Source: Austropuccinia psidii
Lineage: Eukaryota; Basidiomycota; Pucciniomycetes; Pucciniales; Sphaerophragmiaceae
Assembly: GCA_023105745.1 (NCBI GenBank)
Contig: JALGQZ010000006.1
Location: 33,867,686 to 33,931,685 of the forward strand
Reading direction: 5' to 3'
Length of the DNA stretch: 64,000 nucleotides
Positions 53,483-64,000 of this stretch are shown in pieces. The position numbers and the translations under genes are program-made. The notes under the pieces are model-generated. The model did not search any database, was not told the DNA's origin, and saw nothing but the letters and a program-made list of their open reading frames with translations. The first letter of the stretch is position 1. Each line of letters starts with the position of its first letter.

Positions 53483-54442
53483 GTGTCTTTAATCAAATAC
53501 TGTGAAGCTGGTAACAAACTCAGTAAGAGATATATTACCAGTCCAGAATCTTCAGAAGCAGAATCTGATGACAGTATTGAGGTGCAAATTGCTAAAACAG
53601 GCACCTCATTCAACTCTGAAAAACTAAATCACCACCAAAAGGTGTGTTTTATCTTTATATTTTCACTCTTTATCCTAAAATTGACGTGAAAATGGTGCAT
53701 ACCAGAAATGGAAGCAACTGTTCAGTCCAACCATATTGATGTGGACAAGGAAGAGGCAAGACCAAATCAAGAAGTGTCAAGTCTTCCTCAAGAAAGACAC
53801 ATTTGGAGGATGCCAGAGGTGCCCCCCATTCCCTAAGGTCTGTTCCCACAAACTTTGATGTGAATTCTGAATCTGAACTGATTCATGATAATATTTTAAG
53901 GGCTGAACCACTTTCAAGTGGCAGAAATAGAAATTTATCAATGCCAGTACAAAAACTGGTTCAGAGCATCCAAAGAAGAGGAGTGTGAAATATGCCCAAG
54001 CCTTTGGCAGGGGGCCATGAAGTCCTACTTACACATAAAGAGCTTTCTGGGTCAGGAGAAGACCATAGAACCCTTAGGAGGTTGGAGCCCATTGTCTTGC
54101 AAAGACAAGGTAAAAAAGATAAAGAATTGGTTGAAGAACCAAAGTCTTTTATCCATAGATCAGGAGAAGGAACTGGAAATGACTCCAGCTTTGGAGAAAG
54201 AAGGCCCAGTGGCATCTACCAGCTCCAAACCAGCTCCAGAAGTGTCCAATGACAAGCCCAAAGGACCTCAGAAGAAACAGAGAGGTCCCAAGAACCATCA
54301 AGGCAAGGGGAAAGGCAAATTCAATTGGCACAGACCTTACCCACAAGGGTACAGGATTCCCAAATTTGAGCCTTCAGCCATGGACAGTTTGTTCAATATG
54401 GCCAGGACTCTCATGGAATTTACATCAAGGAGAAGGAAATGA
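53483..54442 (+). pseudogene. Element D ORF1, broken
   Basis: A possible exon 1 at 53483-53641 (MSLIKYCEAGNKLSKRYIT) is followed by an intron-like GTGTGTTTTATC. The next pieces lie in changing frames: 53709-53830 (MEATVQSNHIDVDKEEARPN), 53803-53988, and then the main body 53918-54442. The body has QYKNWFRASKEEECEIC, KSYLHIKSFLGQEKTIE, GGWSPLS, a basic segment, then YPQGYRIPKFEPSAMDSLFN and MARTLMEF. It corresponds to ORF1 of A and C. Its role is unknown; the basic middle may bind nucleic acid. Confidence 0.68.
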
Positions 54443-55871
54443 TGAACAGAGCATTTCCACACAAATAATAGATGAAATACATTTTGTTCATTCTAATATT
54501 GATGTAAAAATTGGTAAACTTGATGAAAAGTTAACTAAAATAACATTGGAAATCAATGACTTAAAAAAGAATGACAAACAGTCTGCTGAAATGCATAAGT
54601 CTGTAATTACCACACTGGAATTACTTGCCAATACATGTGACAGAATTGAGAGTAAATATCAATTTCAAAATGATTAAATGGAAGATCTTTCCATTTTAAA
54701 CATTAATGATCAACTTAAAAATCTGAAATATCATGTCTTGGAAATAGCTAAAAATACCAATCAGTTTGCCACACATTTGGCAAAAAGTGACAGTGAAAGG
54801 CAGAAGTTAAAAAATGGAATCATTGCAAATGTAGAACAAATTCATAAGAATTATAAGCCACATATGCCAAGACATTCTACACCTTTGACTGAAGAAAAAA
54901 ATTTTGTTAAAGACAGTTTGACCCCATTCTTAGGAGAAAATGTTATTTCTGCAAAAGATATTCCCAAATTGGAAGAATGGCCCACATTCTCTGGTGAAGG
55001 AGAATACAACCATATTGAGTTCATCAGAACTATTGATATTTTGCAAGAATATTTTCACATACCTGATGAAATTATAGTGGGAAAATTACACTCTCTGTTT
55101 ACCAGAACTGCAAAGAAATGTTATTACAAGATGAGGATAGATCATGGAAAACATCATTGGTCTTGGTGGAAATCTGAAATGATTACCAAATGGGCCAATA
55201 ACTCTTGGAGGTTTAAAATGGAAAATGCTTTTGAAAGTGCCATTTTTAACTCAGAAAAAGATAAACCACTTACATGGTTCTTCAAGAAAAAAGAGAGATT
55301 ATCTGCTTTACACCCAGATATGTCTGACACTATGATTAATATGAAAATATTAAGAAAATGTGGAGGAGAACTAGAACATGCTATCAAGTGCATATGTGTA
55401 GAACCCTGTTCAACAGAGGACTACATTAATTCAATGGAAGATATCATTACTAGAACAAGAATCAGTAAAAATTGGACTAAAATCCCTATAGAGTCCAAGA
55501 TGGTCCCAAAGATTTCCAGAGAGGACAAAAGACCTGAAAAATCTGTCTTGAAGTGTCATAAATGTGGAAGCACGTCACATTTAGCCAAAACTTGCACCAA
55601 AAAGACAAAAATCAATGAAGTTCAAGTCATTGAAGAAGTTCAGTGTACTGAAGAGAAAGAAGAATCTGACCTAGATTCTGAAGTCTCTGAGGATACACCA
55701 GTAGAGGACTATACCATTGAAAACATTACAACTTTCTTTGAGGTCACAGAAGTCCATACTCACTTGCCACAGTACAGTGAGGACTGTCATAACCTGATTA
55801 ATATCCAATATGCCAGAATTTATAAAACCAAACCTGCTAGAGGTAAAGTTTATACTGCTGAAGCATCTTGA
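54443..55871 (+). CDS. Element D Gag capsid and zinc knuckle
   Basis: One frame, 54249-55871, holds the Gag body, with a TAA at 54675 only. A coiled-coil-like N-terminus (KIGKLDEKLTKITLEINDL) leads to the core: IPKLEEWPTFSGEGEYNHIE, GKLHSLFTRTAKKCYYKM, HHWSWWKSEMITKWANNSW and LRKCGGELEHAIKC. The zinc knuckle is CHKCGSTSHLAKTC, followed by an acidic linker. The frame ends at a TGA (55869) that replaces a codon just before the protease. ORF1 precedes it in a different frame. Confidence 0.9.
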
Positions 55872-55913
55872 ATCACATCAATTCTGATAAATGACATTGA
55901 AGCCAAAGTAAAT

Positions 55914-57224
55914 TTGGATACAGGGCCATTTTGCACTTGTGTGGGCAAAGATTATCTCCAACTTATACTTCCCGAATGGAAAAACCATCTATTACCAATA
56001 GAAGGTGTGCAATTTAGTAGTGCCATTAACAATATGTACCCTTTGGGCATATTAGACACTAATATTGTGTTCCCACACCCTGCAGGAAGCAGAAGAATGA
56101 AGACAGAGATAGTGGTGATGGACAATTGCACATCACAAAATATCATCCTTGGAAATGATTGCTTGAATATTTATGGTATTGACATCATTAACCATAAAGA
56201 CAGATATTCCACAATTAGAGAAAACAAAAGACAAAAATTTGCTTTTTCCAATATGTTCAAACAAATATCCATAGTATCTTCCAATAAAGATACTTATAAG
56301 GAAGAATTTGTGGCTAATAAACTTGTTGAAGCACAAATTAATCCATCATTGTCAACAAAGATGAGACATGAGCTTATTTATGTGTTATACACATCCAATA
56401 ATTCCTTTGCCTCTGATAATAAACCATCATGCACTATAAAAGGGCATGAAGTTGATATTACTCTTAATATAGACAGACAATACCCTCCAGTCCTTAGAGG
56501 ACCAGCTTATCCAGCCAGTCTCAGAGCTAGAGAAGCCTTGGAAAAACATATCCAAGAGTTAATCCAACTTTGTGTACTAAGGAAAGTAGGCCATAATGAA
56601 GAAGTTGAAGTGACAACACCTGTTATTATTGCTTGGCATAATGATAAATCAAGAATGGTTGGAGATTTTAGAGCATTAAATACCTACACGGTTCCAGATA
56701 GGTATCCAATTCCTAGAATACAAGAAACCTTGACCCAATTTTCTAAAGCCAAGTTTATAAAATCAATGGATGCATTGAAAGGCTTTCATCAGAATTTTTT
56801 GATGCCTAAAGCTAAGAAATTACTTAGAATTATCACTCACTGTGGTATTTATGAGTATCTCAGAATGCCATTTGGTATCAAAAATGAACCATCTCATTAT
56901 CAAAGAATGATGAATACCATCTTCCCTACAGAGTTATCTGAAGGATGGCTTAACATTTATATTGATGATATTATCATATGTTCTGATTCGTGGCCTTTAC
57001 ACCTTGAAAGACTTGAAAGAGTACTTCACAAAGTTGCAGAAGTGAAGATGAAGATTTCACTCAAGAAATGTAATTTTGTTTTTGAAGAACTTAAAGCATT
57101 AGGGCATATTGTTTCTGGTTTAAGCTTGGGTATTGACAAAAACAAAGTGGCAGAAGTGTTACTTAAGCCAATACCCCAGAATAAAAAAGAAATGATGTCT
57201 TTTCTTGGGTTTGCCAGTTATTAA
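55914..57224 (+). CDS. Element D protease and reverse transcriptase
   Basis: The 436-codon frame starts inside the protease, at the active site VNLDTGPFCTCV just upstream of the first Met. After IILGNDCLNIYGIDI comes the [77 protein letters not shown], and the catalytic LNIYIDDIIICSDSW. The thumb ends FLGFASY-stop, a Tyr codon change (TAC to TAA). The catalytic Asp residues are intact. Confidence 0.93.
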   Translation: MDTGPFCTCVGKDYLQLILPEWKNHLLPIEGVQFSSAINNMYPLGILDTNIVFPHPAGSRRMKTEIVVMDNCTSQNIILGNDCLNIYGIDIINHKDRYSTIRENKRQKFAFSNMFKQISIVSSNKDTYKEEFVANKLVEAQINPSLSTKMRHELIYVLYTSNNSFASDNKPSCTIKGHEVDITLNIDRQYPPVLRGPAYPASLRAREALEKHIQELIQLCVLRKVGHNEEVEVTTPVIIAWHNDKSRMVGDFRALNTYTVPDRYPIPRIQETLTQFSKAKFIKSMDALKGFHQNFLMPKAKKLLRIITHCGIYEYLRMPFGIKNEPSHYQRMMNTIFPTELSEGWLNIYIDDIIICSDSWPLHLERLERVLHKVAEVKMKISLKKCNFVFEELKALGHIVSGLSLGIDKNKVAEVLLKPIPQNKKEMMSFLGFASY

Positions 57225-57233
57225 AGGCAACAC

Positions 57234-57677
57234 TTGAAAGATTTTACAATTCTAGCCAAGTCACTCTACAGAATCTGTGATCAACAAACAGTATTTGAGA
57301 TGACACAAGAGAGAATTAAAGCTTATGAGAAGATAAGAAAAGCTCTTACAGAAGCACCTTTACTCCTCGTGCCTGACTGGAATATACCTTTTAAATTGTA
57401 CATTGATTCATGTGGAGATGGATTAGGGGAAGCCCTACATCAAGTCCAAATTATTGATGAAAAACCTACAGAAGGGCCAGTTTGTTACATCTCAATACAA
57501 ATCAAACCAACAGAAGCCAGATATAGTGCAAGCCAAATGGAGTGCTTATGTTTGGTATGGGCACTTGAGAAATTACACTATTATCTTGATGGCAGTTTTT
57601 TTGAAGTTATAACTGACTGTAATGCTGTTAAATCACTTCTTAACATGAAAACTCTCAACAGAAATATGTTGAGATGA
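57234..57677 (+). CDS. Element D RNase H
   Basis: This continues the RT frame after one stop ([15 protein letters not shown]). RNase H degrades the RNA strand of the hybrid. First Asp in [14 protein letters not shown], Glu in [20 protein letters not shown], Asp in [13 protein letters not shown] Trp codon at 57675 has become TGA, ending the frame; the same frame goes on at 57708. Confidence 0.88.
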   Translation: MKDFTILAKSLYRICDQQTVFEMTQERIKAYEKIRKALTEAPLLLVPDWNIPFKLYIDSCGDGLGEALHQVQIIDEKPTEGPVCYISIQIKPTEARYSASQMECLCLVWALEKLHYYLDGSFFEVITDCNAVKSLLNMKTLNRNMLR

Positions 57678-57707
57678 CAAATCACTATTCAAGAATATAG
57701 AGGAAAA

Positions 57708-58268
57708 ATGACCTTAGTTCACAAAGCAGTAAACATTCACAAGAATTCTGATGGACTTGGCAGATGGGAATTAGCCAACACTCCTGATAACCCAGCTTAT
57801 GTACCTTTGGAAGAAGAACCACAGATTTCAATTGAAGGAATTAACATAACTGATATTGGGACTGAATTCTTTGAAGAAGTCAGAGAATCTTATAAGAAAG
57901 ACAAAGATTTCCATATCTTGACTTACTTATTAGATAAAGACTGCAAAGATAAATTCTTAGTCAATGCACTGGATGAAGTTTGGAAAAGTTCCTATTCTGA
58001 AGGAAGATTTCACTTGTTTGATGGAATAATTTACCACAGAACCAAACATTCTTTTGTGATGACATTGTGTAGTAGACTGCTTATCAATACCATTCTTCAT
58101 GAATGCTATGATAGCATCTGCTCTGGAAACCTGTCAGAGGACAGAACACTTGAGAAAGTGAAGAACTGTGCATGGTGGCCATCTTGAAGAAAAGAGACCA
58201 TTGGATATTGCCATTCCTGTGACAGATGCCAAAAGGCAAACAGGAGTACAGGCAAGAAATTTGGACTT
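57708..58268 (+). pseudogene. Element D linker and integrase zinc finger
   Basis: The frame 57708-58187 carries the linker ([20 protein letters not shown]) and the finger region [19 protein letters not shown]. Compared with C (CHD...GHMSED), both zinc-binding His have changed (CYD, SGN). A TGG-to-TGA stop at 58185 follows. The Cys pair CDRCQKANR lies beyond it. Confidence 0.8.
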
Positions 58269-59051
58269 ATGATCCATATTCAAGAACCAAAATTCCCTTG
58301 GGAAGTTGGTCACATGGATTGGGTCACAGCACTTCCTCCAAGTGGTGACAAAAGGTATAATGCTTGTTTAGTCATTATAGACAGATATAGCAAGACTCCC
58401 ATATTCTTACCCTGCCATAAAGATGACACAGCTATGGATACAGCTCTTCTTCTATGGAGTAGAGTTATTTCTCATACAGGATTATTCAATAATATCATAC
58501 GTGACAGAGATCCCAAGTTCACATCTGCACTTTGGACCAATCTTCATAGATTTTTTGAGACTAAGTTATCATTTTCTACAACATATCACCCTCTAACAGA
58601 TGGGCTAGCAGAGAGAATGATTCAAACTTTAGAAGACATGATCAGGAGATTTTGTGCTTATGGGTTAGAATTCAAATACTCAGATGGCTTTACCCATGAC
58701 TGGTGCACTCTGATACCTGCATTAGAATTGGCATATAAGAAATCAGTCCATTCTTCCACAGGTCAAACTCCTGCTATGTTAGAAAAAGGATGGAATCCAA
58801 GACTCCCATCAGATACACTGAGGAAAGACTTGATTGACATTCATCCTAAAGCTTCCAGCTTCAAAATAATTCTTGATAAAGTGAAACATCATGCAAAACA
58901 GAGTATGAATGATACTTTTGAATATGCTAAACAGAAGTGGGACAAGAGTCGCAAAGTACCAGACTTCAAAGTAGGGGACTTAGTTCTAGTTTCAACCTTG
59001 AATTTGAACAATATCAAAGGCCCAAAGAAGCTCAAAGATTCTTATGTATGA
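58269..59051 (+). CDS. Element D integrase catalytic core
   Basis: The open frame covers the DDE core: first Asp in GHMDWVTALPPSG, second Asp in NIIRDRDPKFTSALW, Glu in MIQTLEDMIRRFCAYG. The part leading to the C-terminal domain follows (VPDFKVGDLVLVSTLNLNN, KGPKKLKDSYV-stop). The terminal stop changes a Gly codon to TGA. The core residues are intact, although the zinc finger is lost. Confidence 0.9.
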   Translation: MIHIQEPKFPWEVGHMDWVTALPPSGDKRYNACLVIIDRYSKTPIFLPCHKDDTAMDTALLLWSRVISHTGLFNNIIRDRDPKFTSALWTNLHRFFETKLSFSTTYHPLTDGLAERMIQTLEDMIRRFCAYGLEFKYSDGFTHDWCTLIPALELAYKKSVHSSTGQTPAMLEKGWNPRLPSDTLRKDLIDIHPKASSFKIILDKVKHHAKQSMNDTFEYAKQKWDKSRKVPDFKVGDLVLVSTLNLNNIKGPKKLKDSYV

Positions 59052-59411
59052 CCTTTTGTTGTTGTTTTCTTACATGGAACCAATGCAGTTCAAGTGGAAT
59101 TAAGTGGTGAATTGGAAAATAAATACCAAACCTTCCCAGTCATCTTGGTACAACCTTACCAACCAACTGACAAAGAATTGTTTCCTTCAAGGAACCCAGC
59201 TCCTTTGACTGTACCACCAGTGGAACAGAGTGAAGACAGAAGAATAAATAAATTCATAAAAGAAAGGAGACTTAGGGGTAAACATCAGAGAGAATATCTT
59301 GTCAGATATAGAAATCTAGTACATGAAAATGAATGGATGGCAGAATCAGAAATACCTGAGTCAGGTAAACTCTTAAGACGATTTAGACATGAGAGAAGGC
59401 CACAGGCCTGA
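59052..59411 (+). CDS. Element D integrase C-terminal, chromodomain-like end
   Basis: After the stop the frame continues: PFVVVFLHGTNAVQVELSGE, VILVQPYQPTDKELFPS, INKFIKERRLRGKHQREYLV, RYRN and the end LLRRFRHERRPQA. The last 60 residues resemble the chromodomain-like tail of C ([17 protein letters not shown]). It is expected to contact chromatin or DNA. Confidence 0.83.
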   Translation, partial: PFVVVFLHGTNAVQVELSGELENKYQTFPVILVQPYQPTDKELFPSRNPAPLTVPPVEQSEDRRINKFIKERRLRGKHQREYLVRYRNLVHENEWMAESEIPESGKLLRRFRHERRPQA

Positions 59412-59556
59412 ATATGTCTATAAATAGGCTTTAAATTGCTTGATCTGAGTAATGTAAAGAGGTTGTACAGTGGACATTACACCCCTTTGGGCCCTTTTGC
59501 TTCTTTTATACCATTGATAAAATTGTAGTACAATTTTATTTTTTGGTGGGAGGGAA
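59412..59556 (+). other. Element D 3' UTR with polypurine tract
   Basis: A short untranslated stretch. The polypurine tract GGTGGGAGGGAA at 59545-59556 directly precedes the 3' LTR start TGTGAGCC. Confidence 0.8.
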
Positions 59557-61447
59557 TGTGAGCCTTGAGGTATATTTTACATACCCAAATAGGACACAAT
59601 TATCTTAAAAATAAATTCTGCACTATGCATAACCCATAAGTCATGCATATACTCAAAATTCATCATTTTGGATTTCAGAAAAGATGAAAAATGTTTCATT
59701 GAGTAAGTAAATCCATGAATTTAAGGCCAGATTTGAATTCTACACAAAAATTCACCTAGGGTAGCTCCATAGAGTGAATAAGCTCAAATTAACTCTTTGA
59801 GGTGGTAATATGGAAAATACTTCAATACCACATAAAAGATCCATGAAAATTTTTGTTTTTCTCTCTTTCACACCAAAATAATGGGAATGTGAGAAATCCC
59901 ATGTTACATATATACTAATAATAGTGTTATTCATGTTTTGGGCACTTAATATTATTGTACTCTTACATGCATTTTTTATACACCCATAGTGGATATCTCA
60001 CTTGAAGCTTAAAATTCTATTTTGATGTAAAAAATAGGCAAGGGGGACAAAAGACATCAAAGAGAGCCAGGGTACCCAACTTCTGAGGCCTCAGAGGCGT
60101 GGACAGCTCCAAAGATTAGATCCATGGCTGATCTTGGCCTGATTGGTAAACTAAGACCTTGTGGGAACTTGGTTACCATGTTACAACTTCAGTAAATCAT
60201 AAGAAAATAGCAAATAACCTGCTATTTTGATGTGCCAAGGAGGTAAAGAGCAACTTAGACTCCTTTAACCATGTCAATTCTTAATGACTTTCCATGGATA
60301 AACTGCAAAAGAGTAATTAAAACCCTTTTTCGACTAGTATCCATTGATTTACCTCATAGCGACCAGCCATAGACTGCTATTTGCAATTCTACGTAGAAAT
60401 GAGGTAAAACTTCAAAAATTCATTAAAAATACAATTCTTAATGAATCTTTCTGAAACTTTCAGGAAAAGTTTAGAACTGTATAATTCATATAAAAACCAA
60501 AAAAAATCATACTTTTATATGTAAAATTAAAGGTTTTACTTACAGTCCATTTCTGAGGATTCCACGTGAAACACAGAATCTTTAAAAATCTACAGAAAAT
60601 ACATTCTGTGATGGAAATTCAAATAAAATTGATGACTTTGGGAAATCAATGATTATTTTGGAATAAAAGAAGATTTACAGTTTTTACTCCTTTTATTCTT
60701 AACCATAAATGGGTTGGTAGTCGCGTAAAAGCCTCAATTAAGTAATTATGATAATCTTACATGACAAAAAATGATGCAATCAATAATCCAAAAAGGTTTA
60801 TTGTTTTCTCACTCACTGGTTTTTCAGTTTTCTCCATTTCACTCCTCTTTGAGCTGTCTTATACTTCAAAGAGGCCTCCTCTTTCTGTTTTTTCCAGAAT
60901 CATCACATTATTATATTATACCTTTATTACCAACAAGTAAGTATTAGTTAGATTTTTTCTTAAGTGTTTTAATTCTTTATGAATCAATAAGAAGGAGGTG
61001 AAGTCATAGAAATCAACTATATATTGTTGTAATCCTGTTATAAATCAATTTTGATCCATTAAATCCACAATTCTATGTCAAATCTCTCTACTTTTATCTT
61101 TAATAAGTTCTCTGGAGTATTAGTGAGTGATTTATCTTTAAGTTCGTAAAGTTTTTCTTCAAGAATTATCTTTATAATTATTCTTGTAAAAGATAATTAT
61201 ATATTGAAATAATTTTATTATTTTAATAAAAGAAGTTTTTATTTTTAAATTCTTCTTGTAATTGATTCTTGTAGACAATCACTGCTTACTGTTTTAATCA
61301 CTAGTAGTGTATAACACGTAAAAGAAATAATTCTTTAATTATTTAATTGTGGTTATAATAATGTTTATTATTATATTTCATAAGAACAGTCATAGTACTG
61401 TTGATCAATAGTAATATTATCAACAGTTTCATAGACACATTTTACAA
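59557..61447 (+). repeat. 3' LTR of element D
   Basis: The 1,891-bp LTR has intact TGTGAGCC and TTTTACA ends, followed by the TSD AATAT. It is colinear with 51209-53113. Confidence 0.94.
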
Positions 61448-61693
61448 ATATAGAAATTCTAGTTTCAGCCTGTTTTTCAGATGAGCTCCAAGCACAGACT
61501 CACCTGCAGTTCTAAACTAATTTTTTAAATGAAACACTTCCTGTCAGGTGCATCCACCTTTCTCATAGTTACTTGTGAAGATAAATAGTTATCAGAAAAG
61601 TAAATACCTGAGGCTACTAATCTTCTGAGAAGGTTCAGACACATTAGAAATAGCAATATCACAAAGTGATATTCTTTTCTTAGGGGGAAAAAA
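61448..61693 (+). pseudogene. Element H integrase C-terminal end and polypurine tract
   Basis: This is the other half of the H remnant. A frame with two stops gives HFLSGAST, then IPEATNLLRRFRHIRN, clearly matching IPESGKLLRRFRHERR of D. The polypurine tract CTTAGGGGGAAAAAA lies just before the LTR. H is a plus-strand relative of A, C and D. Confidence 0.7.
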
Positions 61694-63258
61694 CATGAGC
61701 CTTAGATTTATTTTTATATATCCAAAAGACCACAAAAAATTAAATAAAAGTTATAATTATTTTTTAAATATAAGATTTTAATTTAAAATAAAAAATTCAA
61801 TTATAAGCTTATATAAATATATAAAAAATTATTTTTACTTGATAAAATTAAGTAAAAATAATTTTTATAAAGATTCTTAAAAAATGAAATATTTTTAAAA
61901 AAAATTTGACAAGAATAATTGTACCTTTTTTCCAATAAATGAACATATGAGAAGAAATTTACCATTGGATTTCTCATGAACCTTTAGGTGGGGTCACCCT
62001 GAGTGAAATTCCTTTAGCATAAATCTAAATAAGCCTAAACTATGTTTTTAGAATTTTCTGTATGAAAATCTGAAAGTTCTCAAAGCCTTAGTTTAATTTA
62101 CATCACATGTGGTGTGAGACATTTACCTCTGGGTAAAAATTTAGGTGTGGTGCAAGTTTAGAAGTTATGACAAATTGAAGTGTCCAAATGTGTGCACATA
62201 TTACATAAGTGAACTTAAGTTTACACATGAGTAATTATGAATCACAGCTGTGTACTTTGATTTTTTGATTGAATTAGATGTGTGAAATTTTAAGTAGAAG
62301 AAATCATGAGCAATCAAAGGAAAAAACAAACTCAAAAGATTGAATGTTGGGGGGGAAATCTTGGCTCCAAGGGTGCAAGAGTCTTCAAACTTCCTTTCTG
62401 ACAGGTGTGAGATGTCAAAATTCATGCCAAAGCTCATTACTTTTATCCTGGAATTGAATCAAAGGGCTTGTGACTTAATTTATGATGAGGTTTGATACCA
62501 ACCACGCCAGTTTCAACTGTTTCCATGGGGATAAAACAACCCTTCAGTTACAAAAAACTTCATAAAAAAAGTTTTGACTGTTTTTTAAATTTTCTTATCA
62601 TGTGCTGACCTGCTTTGGAGGCTTACAATTAACTATTCCTATGGTAATCAATGGCTTACAGGACTAAAATTGCCAAAACTAGCCCTTTTTTGGTCCAAAC
62701 CAGGGTTCAATGATGCAATAATTGGCTTTTCTGTTGCCAGTTTTTTTCTCAAAACTTATTAGATTAAATTTAACTTCCTTTTATAATTATTTTAAATCCC
62801 ATCAAAATAATGAATAAAACATTCTAAACCTTTCAAATATGTGCAAACATAATTGTAATTATCTTACCCTTGAACCAACCCAAAAGTGAATTAAAGCATC
62901 TATTATCACTGTAAACTTGGTTACTTTTTTGGCATGTTTTCTCTTTAATATTAATTTTGGAGACTTTGTTATAATATTATTTTCCTGCAGTTTTTTTCCC
63001 AATTGATTTCAATTAAAATTCCTCTTGAAGAAATTTCTTTTGTAGCAATAAATATCTCTTTTAGATTATTTTTGGATAAATTTTTTATTTTTTTTAAAAA
63101 AACAAAATCTTTATCATATCATTTCAAAAAATAATCTTGGCATTTTTTCACTTGAAACCCTCAAAATTTCTATTTTGTACATAATTTTACCTCATAAAAA
63201 TTTTGAGGACAGGAAAAGTACTTTATTTATATTTAAATTTTCATATCCATACCATAAA
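61694..63258 (+). repeat. 3' LTR of element H (group I, subtype A, diverged)
   Basis: It starts CATGAGCCTTAGAT and ends TCATATCCATACCATAAA. It is similar along its length to 23692-25500 (shared GTGGGGTCACC, the G-run near 62348, TTGAGGACAGGAAAAGTACTT), but about 250 bp shorter and with a degraded right end. The subtype A LTR tells that H was closest to element A. Confidence 0.82.
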
Positions 63259-64000
63259 AAAATAGTTTATTTTTATTAATACTTAATAAAAAACCTTCTC
63301 ATATATACCTAGGCCTAAACAACCTTTTATTATTGATTAACTAGCTATTTGGATTTATGTGAAGAAATTAATTGAAAAGAGATAAATTTACAACAAATAA
63401 TGTATATTCAAAAATCTTCTTTTTTTTGATTCAATTAAAAATAAAAAATTAATATTTGTAATATCTTTAAGGAACTCAAAGAAAAAAATTCTATAATATA
63501 GAAAATAGATCTTTATAAAGTTGAAAAATCATTAAACAAAAAGAAATATTCAATTTCATTCAGTAATTGAGAATAATCTTTTTACATGAAAATTAGTTTG
63601 TTTTTTTTATTCTTTCCAAGACTGTTTTATTACAATGTGGAAGTTTCAAAGAGAAAAATTCTAAAGATATCTCAATAGTTAATAATACTCAAAATAATCA
63701 AATCCCAGAAGCTTACAAGACTTCAACCAGTAACCATGGGTAATAAGATTTGTTAGTAATATAGCAATGAGAATCATGAAAAAAGGTTAAGGGAACCAAT
63801 ATTCTTGAATATTGGCTTCAGCTACCATAAATAGATACAACAGTGGAGCTTAAGAGGTGTTCAACACCCCTTTTAAGATTGTCTCACTTGCTTCTGGGGT
63901 CAAGGGGACTTTCTCAATGATATTAGAAATGAAGAGACAAAATTGCAGCCACATTATTCCAAAAACTCTGTGAATGGCAAGCTAGGTAAAGCTCAACTTA
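63259..64000. other. A/T-rich end of window, nothing recognised
   Basis: No LTR end, coding motif or RNA gene was recognised. From 63830 onward the base composition is less skewed and could be the edge of something coding or repetitive continuing beyond the window. Confidence 0.4.

Larger units (their letters stand above)
51209..61447 (+). mobile_element. Complete Ty3/gypsy element D
   Basis: This 10.2-kb plus-strand element has LTRs at 51209-53113 and 59557-61447, a primer site, ORF1, Gag, protease, RT, RNase H, integrase and a polypurine tract. It has a perfect TSD, AATAT (51204-51208 and 61448-61452). By eye the LTRs differ at roughly 8% over 450 bases. Pol is colinear in nearly one frame set, broken by single stop codons, which makes it readable but not functional. 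Confidence 0.95.

Noticed and set aside
33390..59411. Repeat-induced point mutation as the cause of the stops
   Set aside because: Some stops are TGG to TGA, but others need transversions (GAG to TAG, GGA to TGA, TAC to TAA), so a pure C-to-T process does not fit.
62201..62437. 78-codon minus-strand ORF
   Set aside because: It lies inside the LTR of H and is absent from the other subtype A LTRs in a conserved frame.

Overview
The window is AT-rich, intron-bearing fungal DNA made almost entirely of nested LTR retrotransposons. No ordinary single-copy host gene, rRNA or tRNA could be supported. The Pol and Gag segments look like Ty3/gypsy elements of rust fungi (Pucciniales). From memory of such repeats, not from a search, Austropuccinia psidii is the best guess for the organism.

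Three LTR groups occur. Group I (TGTGAGCC...TTACA) has subtypes A (4104, 23692, 61694), D (51209, 59557, and the split fragment at 46469/50565) and K (30938, 47540, and the split fragment at 9670/42668). Group II (TGTCAGC...GCTGACA) is at 31944, 40188, 45065 and 47216. Group III (TGTCAC...) is at 9681, 30279, 11532 and 19521. Most insertions carry a 5-bp target-site duplication (TSD), so the order of events can be read.

Layout. 1-5929: element A (minus strand, cut by the window edge), inserted in the decayed minus-strand element B (5930-9680), whose Gag region holds a minisatellite. The 5' LTR of B was split by the plus-strand element F (9681-42667). F was then hit in gag by the complete minus-strand element E (11532-21102), in pol by a solo LTR (23692-25500), in its 3' UTR by a repeat-borne spliced gene (28185-29294), and in its 3' LTR by a K-type solo LTR (30938-42559). 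That solo LTR carries the complete minus-strand element C (31944-41609), so C lies four levels deep. Right of B are a PIF/Harbinger transposase pseudogene (43069-44155), the LTR and leader of element G (44800-46468), and LTRs nested in LTRs (46469-50951). Last come scraps of element H, split by the complete plus-strand element D (51209-61447), and the 3' LTR of H (61694-63258). Nothing was recognised in 63259-64000.

Two Pol lineages are present. The A/B/C/D/G lineage has a separate ORF1 before a Gag-Pro-Pol frame and a proline-type-looking primer site. The E/F lineage is a chromovirus with a C-terminal chromodomain and a likely -1 gag/pol frameshift. Every element has stops or frameshifts, and several have lost catalytic residues, so none looks autonomous. 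The points most worth a second look are a frame-preserving intron in ORF1 of C (suggesting retrovirus-like regulated splicing), the frameshift heptamer in F, a block of about 280 identical bases in the otherwise diverged LTRs of E, a GGCC-saturated LTR segment, and the four-level nest with matching TSDs.
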